Source of the DNA: Paraburkholderia sp. Ac-20340
GTDB taxonomy: Bacteria; Pseudomonadota; Gammaproteobacteria; Burkholderiales; Burkholderiaceae
Reading direction: 5' to 3'
DNA: 64,000 nucleotides
Assembly: GCF_017104965.1 (NCBI RefSeq)
Contig: NZ_JAAGPR010000014.1
Span: 122,317-186,316 of the forward strand
Shown here: one piece after another, positions 32,680-41,384 of the stretch
Position numbering within the stretch: the stretch's first letter is position 1
Layout of the letters: every line of letters starts with the position of its first letter
Program-made: the position numbers and the translations under genes
The notes under the pieces: generated by a model
Databases searched by the model: none
What the model saw: only the letters and a program-made list of their open reading frames with translations
What the model was told of the DNA's origin: nothing

Positions 32680-33597
32680 ATGAACGCTACTCCCTCGTCC
32701 CCCGACACTCCGCGCGCCGACGACTGGCGCATCGACCGCGATCGCGCGGTGACGCTCTTCGGTCCGGCCGCGCACGCCTGGCCGATCGAAATCGTCGAGG
32801 AAACCGGCTCGACCAACGCCGACCTGATGGCGCGCCTCAAGGCGCTGCCGCATCGCGCCGACGCCCTCGCGCGGCCGATCGTGCGCGTCGCCTATCTGCA
32901 AACGGCCGGCCGTGGCCGGCGCGGCCGCAGCTGGGTCGCGCAGCCCGGCGACGCGCTGCTGTTCTCGCTCGCCTGCGTGCTGCCGCGCCCGATCGAAGGG
33001 CTTGCCGGGCTGAGTCTCGCGATCGGATCGGCGCTGGTTGACGGCCTGCGCACGCTGCCCGTGGCCGCGCCCGGCCAGATCGCGCTGAAATGGCCGAACG
33101 ACGTGCTGCTCGAAGGCGACAAGCTGGTGGGCATCCTCGTGGAAAGCGCGTGGAGCACGCCGGATGCATCGGCGGTGGTGATCGGCATCGGAACGAATGT
33201 GCGCGGCGCGGACGCGCTCGCGAAGAAAGTGCAAGCGCTCAATGCGGATGCCGCCGCCCAGCAGGCCGCGCCGGTGCCTGGCACGACGCCCACCGCGCTC
33301 TCGCGCGTGTGGCCCGGCGCCAATCTCACCGAGGTGCTCGCCGCCGAACTCAACGCGCTCGAAAATGCGCTCGAGCGCTTCGGCGCGAACGGTTTCGCCG
33401 CCTTCCAGGCGCGCTGGAACGCGTGCCACGCTTACGCGGGCCGCGAGATCGCGCTCTACGAACAGGGCGCGGAACTGATGCGCGGCATCGCCGTGGGTGT
33501 GGACGAGCGCGGGCAACTGCTCGTCGATACCCCGCGCGGGCGCGAAGCGGTCACGACCGGCGATGTCTCGCTGCGGCTTGCGGGCAGCGGCGCATGA
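32680..33597 (+). CDS. birA: Biotin-[acetyl-CoA-carboxylase] ligase
   Basis: 305 aa, ligase-only form without the N-terminal DNA-binding domain. EETGSTNADLM, TAGRGRRGRSWV (biotinyl-AMP loop), LKWPNDVLL and GIGTNV are the core motifs. A Gln/Ala-rich insert lies around residues 190-210. It biotinylates the AccB carrier. Lacking a helix-turn-helix, it should not repress biotin genes directly. Overlaps coaX by 4 bp. Confidence 0.95.
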   Translation: MNATPSSPDTPRADDWRIDRDRAVTLFGPAAHAWPIEIVEETGSTNADLMARLKALPHRADALARPIVRVAYLQTAGRGRRGRSWVAQPGDALLFSLACVLPRPIEGLAGLSLAIGSALVDGLRTLPVAAPGQIALKWPNDVLLEGDKLVGILVESAWSTPDASAVVIGIGTNVRGADALAKKVQALNADAAAQQAAPVPGTTPTALSRVWPGANLTEVLAAELNALENALERFGANGFAAFQARWNACHAYAGREIALYEQGAELMRGIAVGVDERGQLLVDTPRGREAVTTGDVSLRLAGSGA

Positions 33598-34433
33598 GCG
33601 GCGCGCAGCACGCCGGGCCGTCTCCCTTTCTGTTGATCGACGCTGGCAATAGCCGGATCAAGTGGGCGCTGGTCGCCGCCGATGGCGCGCGGCTGCACTC
33701 CGGCGCGGCGAATCACGCGGATGCGCCGCCAGCGCCGGGTACGCCCGGCGGTTCTGACATACGCTACTTTGCCGATTTTGCCGATTGGGCCACCCTGCCC
33801 GCCCCCGGCAGCGCCTGGATTTCGAACGTGGCCGGCGCGGCGGTGACGCAGCGCCTGAACGCCGCGCTCGACGCGCACTGGCCGGGCCTGGCTCGCACGG
33901 TCATTCGCGCACAGCAACAGCAATGTGGCGTGACCAACCGCTACACGACGCCCGATGCGCTCGGCAGCGACCGCTGGGCCGGCATGATCGGCGCACGCGC
34001 GGCATTTGCCGGCGAACCGCTGTTGATCGCCACCTTCGGCACGGCCACGACGCTCGAAGCGCTGCGCGCCGACGGCACCTTTGTCGGCGGCCTGATCGCG
34101 CCGGGCTGGACCCTGATGATGCGCTCGCTCGGCGAGCACACGGCGCAGTTGCCGGTGCTGGACGCGCACACCGCGCCCGGTTTGCGCGGCACGGCATCGG
34201 GACCGTGGTTCGCCACCGACACGCAACGCTCGATTGCGGCAGGCTGCGCGCTCGCGCAGGCGGGCCTGATCGAGCGCGCCTGGGCCGATTTGCAAGACGA
34301 GTGGAAAATGCCGGTGCGGCTGGTGGTGAGCGGCGGCGCGGCAGCCGAAGTGACAGCGGCGCTCAAGGTGCCGCATACTCGCCACGATGCTTTGGTGCTC
34401 GCGGGCCTCGCCCTGATCGCCGCACAATCCTGA
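33594..34433 (+). CDS. coaX: Type III pantothenate kinase
   Basis: 279 aa. FLLIDAGNSRIKWAL is the phosphate-1 loop, GSDRWAGMIGA is the family signature, and IATFGTATTLEAL and SGGAAAEV belong to the ASKHA fold. First step of coenzyme A synthesis. Translationally coupled to birA (ATGA overlap), the usual betaproteobacterial arrangement. Confidence 0.95.
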   Translation: MSGAQHAGPSPFLLIDAGNSRIKWALVAADGARLHSGAANHADAPPAPGTPGGSDIRYFADFADWATLPAPGSAWISNVAGAAVTQRLNAALDAHWPGLARTVIRAQQQQCGVTNRYTTPDALGSDRWAGMIGARAAFAGEPLLIATFGTATTLEALRADGTFVGGLIAPGWTLMMRSLGEHTAQLPVLDAHTAPGLRGTASGPWFATDTQRSIAAGCALAQAGLIERAWADLQDEWKMPVRLVVSGGAAAEVTAALKVPHTRHDALVLAGLALIAAQS

Positions 34434-34486
34434 GCGCGCCTTGCGCGCGCTCGTTTTCAAGAACGATATCGACGGAGTTTCACACG

Positions 34487-34726
34487 ATGCTGCGTGGGCT
34501 GATCGCCATTCTGATTCTCGCCAACCTGCTCGCACTCGGTGCGGTTCGCGGCCTGTTCGGGCCCACGCCCGCCTCCGGTACGCTCGATCGCAAACAACTG
34601 AGCCGGCAGATTCACCCGGAAAACCTGAGCGTTCGGCCGATCAAACCGTCCGAATCGGTCGACGTGCCCATCGTGGGCGGCCCGGTCGCGGACCCGGCCA
34701 TCCAGTCGACCACATTGACGCAATAA
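34487..34726 (+). CDS. Small single-pass membrane protein downstream of coaX
   Basis: 79 aa. An N-terminal hydrophobic helix (LRGLIAILILANLLALGAV) is followed by a soluble tail with QIHPENLSVRPIKP. GGAG lies about 8 bases upstream of the ATG at 34487. In related bacteria the gene after coaX often encodes a membrane-anchored SPOR protein with this kind of N-terminal segment. Here no SPOR domain follows, so this may be a shortened form. Function unknown. Confidence 0.65.
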   Translation: MLRGLIAILILANLLALGAVRGLFGPTPASGTLDRKQLSRQIHPENLSVRPIKPSESVDVPIVGGPVADPAIQSTTLTQ

Positions 34727-34762
34727 GCGCAAAACCAGCGCAAAACCGGCGCAAAAAGACAC

Positions 34763-34795
34763 AAAAAAACGCGACCATGCAATACGCATGGTCGC
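34763..34795 (-). terminator. Terminator of rfaE2
   Basis: GCGACCATGC/GCATGGTCGC perfect 10-bp stem with a 5-nt loop. On the minus strand it is followed by GTTTTTTT. It may also stop transcripts from coaX. Confidence 0.88.
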
Positions 34796-34820
34796 GCTTC
34801 ACGCCGCAGTGAGCCCGCGC

Positions 34821-35306
34821 TCAGTCCTGTTGCGCGCGCACCTTCTTGAGCAGCTTGGTGGTCGAGCGATCGTGCTCGAACGCGATCGCCAGCGCCGTAC
34901 CGCCCCAGCTACGCACCAGCGCCGATTCGGGCAGCGCATCCATGTCGTAATCGCCGCCCTTCACGAGAATGTCCGGGCGCACGGCCTCGATCAGCTCGAC
35001 GGGCGTGCGCTCGGTGAACTGCACCACGTAGTCCACGCTTTCCAGCGCCGCCAGCAGCGCCATGCGGTCGTTCTCGTTGTTGATGGGGCGATCGTCGCCC
35101 TTGCCGAGCATCTTCACCGAAGCATCGCTGTTCACGCCGACGATGAGCGTCGCGCCCAGCGCCTTCGCATCGGCCAGATAGGTGACGTGGCCGCGATGCA
35201 GGATGTCGAAGACGCCGTTGGTGAACACCACCGGACCGGGCAGCGAGGCGCGCAGCTGCGCGAGCGCGTCGCGGGTCATGATCTTGCGTTCGAAGGAGGC
35301 GGGCAT
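34821..35306 (-). CDS. rfaE2: D-glycero-beta-D-manno-heptose 1-phosphate adenylyltransferase
   Basis: 161 aa, separate form of the HldE C-terminal domain. VVFTNGVFDILHRGHVTYL holds the HxGH nucleotidyltransferase motif, and LVKGGDYDMD and STTKLLKKV are typical. It activates heptose for LPS inner-core assembly. ATG at 35306 is chosen; an ATG at 35279 is possible, and neither has a strong Shine-Dalgarno. Confidence 0.94.
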   Translation of the reverse strand: MPASFERKIMTRDALAQLRASLPGPVVFTNGVFDILHRGHVTYLADAKALGATLIVGVNSDASVKMLGKGDDRPINNENDRMALLAALESVDYVVQFTERTPVELIEAVRPDILVKGGDYDMDALPESALVRSWGGTALAIAFEHDRSTTKLLKKVRAQQD

Positions 35307-35350
35307 CGGATGAGACTCGAAAAATGAAATAAACGAAATAAACGCACAAA

Positions 35351-35379
35351 CGGCCCGGACGCTGATGCGTAACGGGCCG
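35351..35379 (-). terminator. Terminator of the ferritin-like gene
   Basis: CGGCCCG/CGGGCCG stem with a 15-nt loop. On the minus strand a TTTGTGCGTTTATTT stretch follows. Confidence 0.6.
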
Positions 35380-35420
35380 CTTTCAATGGCTTGCCGCGGG
35401 ATTCCGCGTCATTCAACCGC

Positions 35421-36290
35421 TCAGGCCGGCTGCTGCGTGCCTTGTTCGGCCTGCAGGCGCTGCACGACTTCCTTGCGGTAACGGTTCAGTTCCTGAGCCG
35501 TGCTGAAGGTGCGTTCGAAGAGGATCGACAGGTTGTGCAGAATGCGCTCGACCACCTTCTTTTCCCAGCCGTCGTCGAAGCGGATCTGCTCGTCGAGCCA
35601 GCGCTCGAGCCATTCCGGGTCCGGCAGGCGCGACTGGATGGTGTCGCGCGGGAACAGCGCCTGGTTCACGTGCAGGTTGGTCGGGTGCAGCGGCTTTTCG
35701 GTGCGGCGCGCCGAAGCCATCAGCACGCCGATCTTCGCGAATGCCGCACGTGCGACGTCGCCGGCGTTGTTGAGCGCCTTCTTCATGTAGCGCAGATAAG
35801 CGCCGCCATGACGGGCTTCGTCGCGCGAGATGGTTTCGTAGATGGCCTTGATGACCGGCTCGGTGTGCCATTCGGCGGCACGGCGATACCAGTGGTTCAG
35901 GCGGATTTCGCCGCAGAAGTGCAGCATCAGCGTTTCCAGCGGCGGCGCCGGATCGAACGTGAAGCGCACGGCGTGCAGCTCTTCTTCGGTCGGCACCATT
36001 TCCGGCTTGAAGCGGCGCAGGTATTCCATCAGCACGAGCGAATGCTTCTGCTCTTCGAAGAACCAGACGCTCATGAACGCGGAGAAGTCGCTGTCATGAT
36101 GGTTGTCACGCAGGAACATTTCCGTGGCCGGCAGCGCCGACCATTCGGTGATCGCGTTCATCTTGATGGTCGCGGCCTGCTCGTCGGTCAGGAGCGAGCC
36201 GTCGAACTTGTCCCAGGGAATGTCTTTTTCCATGTCCCAACGGACCGATTCGAGCGATTTGTAAAGTTCCGGATAAAGCATCGTGTTCAT
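35421..36290 (-). CDS. Ferritin-like di-iron protein (acyl-ACP-desaturase-like)
   Basis: 289 aa, all-helical. Carboxylate/His ligands are visible in ITEWSALPATEMFL, FFEEQKHSLVL (ExxH) and ETISRDEARHGGAYL (second ExxH), the di-iron pattern of the ferritin-like superfamily. Size and arrangement resemble type 2 acyl-ACP desaturases. Substrate is unknown. Monocistronic, with its own terminator and a long upstream region. Confidence 0.78.
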   Translation of the reverse strand: MNTMLYPELYKSLESVRWDMEKDIPWDKFDGSLLTDEQAATIKMNAITEWSALPATEMFLRDNHHDSDFSAFMSVWFFEEQKHSLVLMEYLRRFKPEMVPTEEELHAVRFTFDPAPPLETLMLHFCGEIRLNHWYRRAAEWHTEPVIKAIYETISRDEARHGGAYLRYMKKALNNAGDVARAAFAKIGVLMASARRTEKPLHPTNLHVNQALFPRDTIQSRLPDPEWLERWLDEQIRFDDGWEKKVVERILHNLSILFERTFSTAQELNRYRKEVVQRLQAEQGTQQPA

Positions 36291-36835
36291 AGTCCCGCCC
36301 CTGTTCTGCGCATGACGACTTCGTAGCGTGCTGCCCGCTGGCCCGTGCCCTCACGCGGCCGGCAGGCGAAAAGCATTTAATTTTACGCGGTAACCGGCCC
36401 TCTGGACGCAATTGCACCTGCGCTAAACAGATTACTTCCTGTCGAGCGACAATCCGCCGTGCCGGTATGGAAGGCGCCGTGATGGGTTCTGGGTAGCTGC
36501 ACCGTGCCTCGAACCCGGCTGCCGGATAATCCGCGGGAGCCAACCGCGCCGTCTGCCCGCCCCGCCCGCGTGGCGCGCGACGGACCCGACGGTCCCGCCC
36601 AGTCTGGACTTGCCCGACCGGCATCACCCGGCTCTACTGCGACAGTTTGTCGCAGTACGGCACCCTCGCTGGCCCCGCCCCTGCCTTGGGCCGCCGCGAC
36701 ATAACGCGCGCGCTGGCTCGCTTGACCGAAGACCGACGGGGAACGTCTCGAGGCACAGATCGGCATGCGCAAAAAACGACCTGACGCCCATAAGACGGTC
36801 GGAAAAACCTTACACGATGATAGCACGGCGATCTT
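36291..36835. other. 545-bp intergenic region with a perfect palindrome
   Basis: Between the ferritin-like gene and the patatin gene. Open frames here lack ribosome sites. The clear element is the inverted repeat at 36635-36657. A weak hairpin with an A6/T6 flank lies at 36771-36801 and may end patatin transcripts. Confidence 0.5.
36635..36657. promoter_or_regulatory. Long perfect inverted repeat (possible operator)
   Basis: TACTGCGACA and TGTCGCAGTA arms with a 3-nt spacer (GTT). It lies about 350 bp upstream of the ferritin-like gene. No T-tract follows, so operator use is likelier than termination. Confidence 0.45.
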
Positions 36836-38065
36836 TCAGTTCCGGGGCACCAGCGGGCGCTCCGGCGCCGCGCCCGCACGCGAGTCCGACAATGTTTTGA
36901 GCCACATCAAAAGAACCTCGCTTTTCGCTTGCGTGTCGCGATATCCAAGCTCGATCAGCTCTTCGGTGAAAGCCCGCTCGAACAGCAAATAGCTCGCAAA
37001 TGCCGCGCCCGACGCGCGATTGCCGCCCATCGCGCCCAGCATCATGCGCACCGATCGCGGCAGTTGCCGCAGATGGCGTGCCGCGATCAGCTCGATGCGC
37101 TCGCTCGGGCCGATCGCCAGCACGTCGATATGCCGCCAGCCGCTCTCCGGCTCGATCGTGTGCGGCAGATGCTCGACCATGCGGTTGACGTGCTCGATAC
37201 GCTCGATATCGGCGCCGATCGCGTCGAAAAACACGCTCGCGAGCACTTGCTGGCCGACCTGCGCGAGCGTCGGGTACGCGTTGAGATCGGCATCGGGGCG
37301 CGTGGCGGAGGCGGCCACTTCGGGCGCGCTCGCACTCGCGCCGATCACGACGATGCGCTCGGCGCCGAAGTGGATCGCGGGCGACAGCGGCGCGATCTGC
37401 CGGATCGAGCCATCGCCGAAATACTCGTGGCGGCCGTCGAGTTCGAGCCGCACGGCGGGAAACACATAAGGAATGGCCGCCGATGCGAGCAGATGCGCGG
37501 GCGTCAATTCGACCATGCGCGCGGTGCGCTGGGCGCGCCGCCACGCGCGAATCGGCTCGCTCGCCTGGTAAAAGGTGAGATGACGTCCCGACGAATAGCT
37601 GAGCGCCGTCACCGCGAGCGCGTGCAGCACGCGCCGGTCGAGCATCTGCTCGATGCGGCGAAAGTCCAGCGTGCGGGCGAGGAAGTGCGCAAGCGGCGCA
37701 TTGTCGAACAGCGTGCGAGGCGTGCGCGGCGCGGCGATGCCGAAAGTGGCCCAGCCGAACGCCAGCGCCCCGAGCCAGCGCGCGCCCGCCGCCGCGATGC
37801 CGGGCCAGTCGGTGCGATAGACCTGATCGGCGGACAGATGCGCCCAGACATCGACGAGACGCTGGGCGCCGGTAAGGAACTGATCGGCGTGACTGGCGAT
37901 GGAGGTGGCGTTGATCGCGCCCGCCGACGTGCCGCAGATCACGGTGAAAGGCATCGCGCGCCGCGCGGGATCGGCCTGCGCGGCGAGTTCCGCGAGCGCA
38001 CGCAACGCGCCGGCCTGGTAAGCCGCGCGTGCGCCGCCGCCCATCATCACGAGCGCAAGCCGCAT
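36836..38065 (-). CDS. Patatin-like phospholipase
   Basis: 409 aa. MGGGARAAYQAGAL is the oxyanion hole, GTSAG holds the catalytic Ser, and Asp in FGDGSIRQ completes the dyad. No signal peptide: the N-terminus is MRLALVMMGGG. A C-terminal helical extension follows. Phospholipase A/lipid acyl hydrolase activity is the family expectation. It precedes no obvious partner. Confidence 0.92.
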   Translation of the reverse strand: MRLALVMMGGGARAAYQAGALRALAELAAQADPARRAMPFTVICGTSAGAINATSIASHADQFLTGAQRLVDVWAHLSADQVYRTDWPGIAAAGARWLGALAFGWATFGIAAPRTPRTLFDNAPLAHFLARTLDFRRIEQMLDRRVLHALAVTALSYSSGRHLTFYQASEPIRAWRRAQRTARMVELTPAHLLASAAIPYVFPAVRLELDGRHEYFGDGSIRQIAPLSPAIHFGAERIVVIGASASAPEVAASATRPDADLNAYPTLAQVGQQVLASVFFDAIGADIERIEHVNRMVEHLPHTIEPESGWRHIDVLAIGPSERIELIAARHLRQLPRSVRMMLGAMGGNRASGAAFASYLLFERAFTEELIELGYRDTQAKSEVLLMWLKTLSDSRAGAAPERPLVPRN

Positions 38066-38163
38066 TGCCGACGCTCCCCGTCTTGATCGCTGCTGTTATG
38101 CGCCTACCGTTTCGTACCTGCGGTCACATACGATTCGCCCGCTTTGATACGCGGGCTGCCGCG

Positions 38164-38943
38164 TTACTCCGGCCGCGCAGGCGCTTTCTTCGTGCTGCGC
38201 GCGGTCGTCTTGCTGGCCGTTGCACCACTGGCGCTGCTGCTGCGCTTCGCCGCCGGTTTCGCGCGCGCCGATGCGGATTCAGCACCAGCCGCGCCCGATG
38301 CACCCGATGCGCCCGTTGCCGCCGCCGAAGCATCGGCTGCCGCCTGAGCCGCGGCCTGCGCGGCTTGCGCCGCCGCTGCGGGCTGCGCCATCGCGAACTG
38401 CGCAAGCTGGTTGAACTGCGATTGCAGCAGATTCCACCAGCCCGACGCGTCGAAACCTGCCTGCGCGCCGGCCTCGTCGCCTTCGGCGGCCTGCGCGCTC
38501 TCGCCCGCAAATGCCGCAGATCCCGGCGCAGCCGAAGCCGACGATGCCGCCCCACGCGCCGGCGCTTCGTGCGCAGGCGGCGGGCTCATCTGCGATTGCG
38601 CGAACGCGCCGAAGGCACGCAGCGTCGAAAGCGTCGCGCGCTGCACTTCCAGCGCCTGGATCGCCGACTGCAGCATGCTCAGATTGAGCTTGAGCCACTG
38701 TTCGACGGCGCGCAGATCGGTGATGCGCTTGTCGAGTTCTTCGATATTGGTGAGCGGCGTCATCATGTCGGACATCATCGACAGCGACGGCCCGAGGCCT
38801 TGCGCCGCGCCCGGCTCGCTGCCGGGGAACGCGCTGCCGAACGGCGTGAGGCGCATCATCCCCCACATGCGGTCGAGCATTTCGGCGGGCGGAAAACCGG
38901 GAAAGCCCGGGAACGGCGGCATTGCACCTGCTGAATCGGTCAT
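38164..38943 (-). CDS. phaM: Polyhydroxyalkanoate granule regulator PhaM
   Basis: 259 aa. Conserved N-terminus PFPGFPGFPPAEMLDRMWGMMR, a central helical part (TNIEELDKRITDLRAVEQWLKLN), an Ala-rich middle, and a basic Lys/Ala/Ser tail resembling histone H1, which binds DNA. PhaM activates PHB synthase and links granules to the nucleoid in Ralstonia. ATG at 38943 lies directly before the conserved motif. Confidence 0.9.
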   Translation of the reverse strand: MTDSAGAMPPFPGFPGFPPAEMLDRMWGMMRLTPFGSAFPGSEPGAAQGLGPSLSMMSDMMTPLTNIEELDKRITDLRAVEQWLKLNLSMLQSAIQALEVQRATLSTLRAFGAFAQSQMSPPPAHEAPARGAASSASAAPGSAAFAGESAQAAEGDEAGAQAGFDASGWWNLLQSQFNQLAQFAMAQPAAAAQAAQAAAQAAADASAAATGASGASGAAGAESASARAKPAAKRSSSASGATASKTTARSTKKAPARPE

Positions 38944-39118
38944 GCGAATCTCCCTCGCAAAACAATCAGTGTTGGATACGCGTGGCGCAATCAAGGCGTC
39001 TATAAGCTTCGATAAACGTGCGCGCACGCATCGTTTCGATCATACCGCGCGCCGAATCTGAACTCAGCCCCGGCGCGTTGAGAATGCAACTCGGGAATGC
39101 CGTTTCAGGCCGCGCGAC

Positions 39119-39943
39119 TCAAAACGGATCGCCGCCAGGAAAATCCGGCGCGCGACGCTCGCGCAGCGACTTCACGCCTTCATGCACATCCGGCCCGGAA
39201 AAGCCCATGAATTCCAGCGCCAGCGACGCATCGAATGTCGGCCCCGCCTGACGCAGCCAGTTGTTGAGCGCGTACTTGGTCCAGCGCAGCGCCGTCTGCG
39301 AACCGTTCGCCAGGCGTTTGGCCACTTCGAAGGCCTTGGGCAAAAGATCGGTTTCATCGACGGCCAGCGACACGAGGCCGATGCGCTCCGCCTCCTCGCC
39401 GCTCACCGGCTCGCACAGCAGCAGGTAGTACTTCGCCTTCGCCATGCCGCACAACAGCGGCCAGACGATCGCCGCATGATCGCCCGCCGCCACGCCCAGC
39501 CGCGTATGACCGTCGATGATGCGCGCCGTTTTCGCGGCGATCGAAATATCGGCGAGCAGACCGGCGACGAGTCCCGCGCCCACGGCCGGCCCGTGCATCG
39601 CCGAAACAATCGGCTTGCTGCAGTTGATGACGTTGTAGACGAGGTCGCGCGCCTCGCGCCAGACGCGTGCGCGCACGTCGAAATGCTGCGCCATGTCCTC
39701 GACGAGCGCGAGATCGCCGCCCGCCGAAAAGCCCTTGCCCTCGCCGCGAATCACCGCGACGCGCGCATCGGGATCACGGTCCACGTCGCGCCAGATTTCC
39801 GCGAGTTCGCGATGCATGTTGGCATCGGCGGTGGCGAGCGCGCTCTTGTTGGCGCCCTCGCCGCTCATCACGATCTCGACGATGCCGTGTTCGTGGCGCC
39901 GCACGCGCAGGGCGTGATAACGGGCGTAGTAGGGATCGTTCAT
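39119..39943 (-). CDS. Enoyl-CoA hydratase/isomerase family protein
   Basis: 274 aa crotonase fold. GEGKGFSAGGDL and MHGPAVGAGLVAGLL form the oxyanion hole. The catalytic Glu is harder to place; GEEAERIGLVSL follows in the standard position. Strong AAGGAG upstream of ATG 39943. 33 bp after a LivJ-type binding protein gene on the same strand. Possible catabolic role, substrate unknown. Confidence 0.88.
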   Translation of the reverse strand: MNDPYYARYHALRVRRHEHGIVEIVMSGEGANKSALATADANMHRELAEIWRDVDRDPDARVAVIRGEGKGFSAGGDLALVEDMAQHFDVRARVWREARDLVYNVINCSKPIVSAMHGPAVGAGLVAGLLADISIAAKTARIIDGHTRLGVAAGDHAAIVWPLLCGMAKAKYYLLLCEPVSGEEAERIGLVSLAVDETDLLPKAFEVAKRLANGSQTALRWTKYALNNWLRQAGPTFDASLALEFMGFSGPDVHEGVKSLRERRAPDFPGGDPF

Positions 39944-39976
39944 GGGCGCTGTCTCCTTTATTTCCATAATGCGCAT

Positions 39977-41176
39977 TCAATGCGGCTGATAAACCCACTT
40001 GCCGTCGCGGATCTCGACCATCACGCGCGCACGCGCATCGAGGCCCAGATGGTCCGTGGCGCTCATATTGATGATGCCGTTGGTCGTGTGCAGGCCGCGT
40101 GTCGCTTCGAGGGCGTCGCGCAGCGCGCGCCGAAACGCGCTCGTGCCCGGCGCCGCGCTCTTGAGCGCGACCGGCACCGCGCTGCCGAGCAGCAGCCCCG
40201 CATCCCACGTATAAGCGCCGAACGCCGACACGGAACCCGCGCCGTAACGTGCTTCGTACCGCGAAATATAGTCGAGCGCGAGACGCCGTTCCGGGCGATC
40301 GTCAGGCAGTTGCGCAGCGACCAGCACGGGGCTCGCGGGCAGGAACGTGCCGTTGCAATCGGCGCCGCACACGCGCAGGAAATCGCGATTACCCACGCCA
40401 TGATTGTGATAGACGAGGCCCTTGTAGCCGCGCTCCTTGAGCGCCTTCGGCGGCAGCGCGGCGGGCGTGCCGGCCGCGCCCACCACCACCGCATCGGGCT
40501 GCGCGGCGACGATCTTCAGCACCTGCCCCGTCACGCTCGGGTCCGTGCGGTTAAAGCGCTCGTTCGCAACGATCCTGATATCGCGCGCCTGCGCGGCCTT
40601 CGCGACTTCGGCGTAAAACGTTTCGCCCAGCGCGTCGGCCTGACCGATATAGGCGATCGTTTTGACCTTGTGCGCGCTGGCGTGCTCGACGATGGCGCCG
40701 GCCATCATCGCGTCGGTTTGCGGCGTCTTGAACATCCAGTGGCGCTTGTCGTCGACGGGCTCGATGATTTTCGCCGATGAAGCCAGCGAGATCGCGGGCG
40801 TCTCGCCTTGCGCGATCACGTCGAGCATCGCCAGCGTGTTGGGCGTGATCGAGGAACCGACTACGGCATCGACGTTTTCTTCGTCGATCAGCTTTTTCGT
40901 GTCCTGCACGGCCTGCGTGGTATCGGACGCATCGTCGAGCACGATGTACTGCACCTGCTGGCCGGCGATCTGCGTGGGCAGCATCGCCACGGTGTCGCGC
41001 GCCGGCATGCCTAGCGACGCAGCAGGCCCGGTCAGCGAAAGCACGAGGCCGATCTTGATCTGCGCCAAGGCAAGCGTGGGAACGAATAAAGCGGAAAGCG
41101 AAGCGAACAAGCAAGCGAAAAGCGTGACTGCGGCGCGGCGTTGCGGGCAACGTCGGCGCGTGCGAGAGGACTGCAT
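39977..41176 (-). CDS. Branched-chain-amino-acid-type ABC substrate-binding protein (orphan)
   Basis: 399 aa periplasmic binding protein. Twin-Arg-like basic N-terminus and a signal peptide ending ALA, then IKIGLVLSLTGPAASLG, the LivJ family start. AGGGAGA precedes ATG 41176. No permease or ATPase genes accompany it. Such orphan proteins in Burkholderiales often bind aromatic or acidic compounds; the neighbours (enoyl-CoA hydratase, FAA hydrolase, IclR) would fit that, but it is inference. Confidence 0.9.
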   Translation of the reverse strand: MQSSRTRRRCPQRRAAVTLFACLFASLSALFVPTLALAQIKIGLVLSLTGPAASLGMPARDTVAMLPTQIAGQQVQYIVLDDASDTTQAVQDTKKLIDEENVDAVVGSSITPNTLAMLDVIAQGETPAISLASSAKIIEPVDDKRHWMFKTPQTDAMMAGAIVEHASAHKVKTIAYIGQADALGETFYAEVAKAAQARDIRIVANERFNRTDPSVTGQVLKIVAAQPDAVVVGAAGTPAALPPKALKERGYKGLVYHNHGVGNRDFLRVCGADCNGTFLPASPVLVAAQLPDDRPERRLALDYISRYEARYGAGSVSAFGAYTWDAGLLLGSAVPVALKSAAPGTSAFRRALRDALEATRGLHTTNGIINMSATDHLGLDARARVMVEIRDGKWVYQPH

Positions 41177-41384
41177 GGTGTCTCCCTTTCGTTTGGGGCG
41201 AGCGTATTCTGCGTACGGCTTCGAAGGCGTGGCAGCGCCGCTTTTCAACGACGCGCCCCGCGCGTTCGCCAGTGTAGCCGCACATCGGCAGTGCGGCATC
41301 CGGCGAAACCCCTTTTTTGCGGCCTGGTGAGCGGCCTGATTGTGCGGCCTTAAGCGCGACCTGCTGCGCGACCGACTGCGCGGA

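Noticed and set aside
36504..36900. Short plus- and minus-strand frames in the ferritin-patatin gap
   Set aside because: No ribosome sites or family features; they span the palindrome and the end of the patatin gene.
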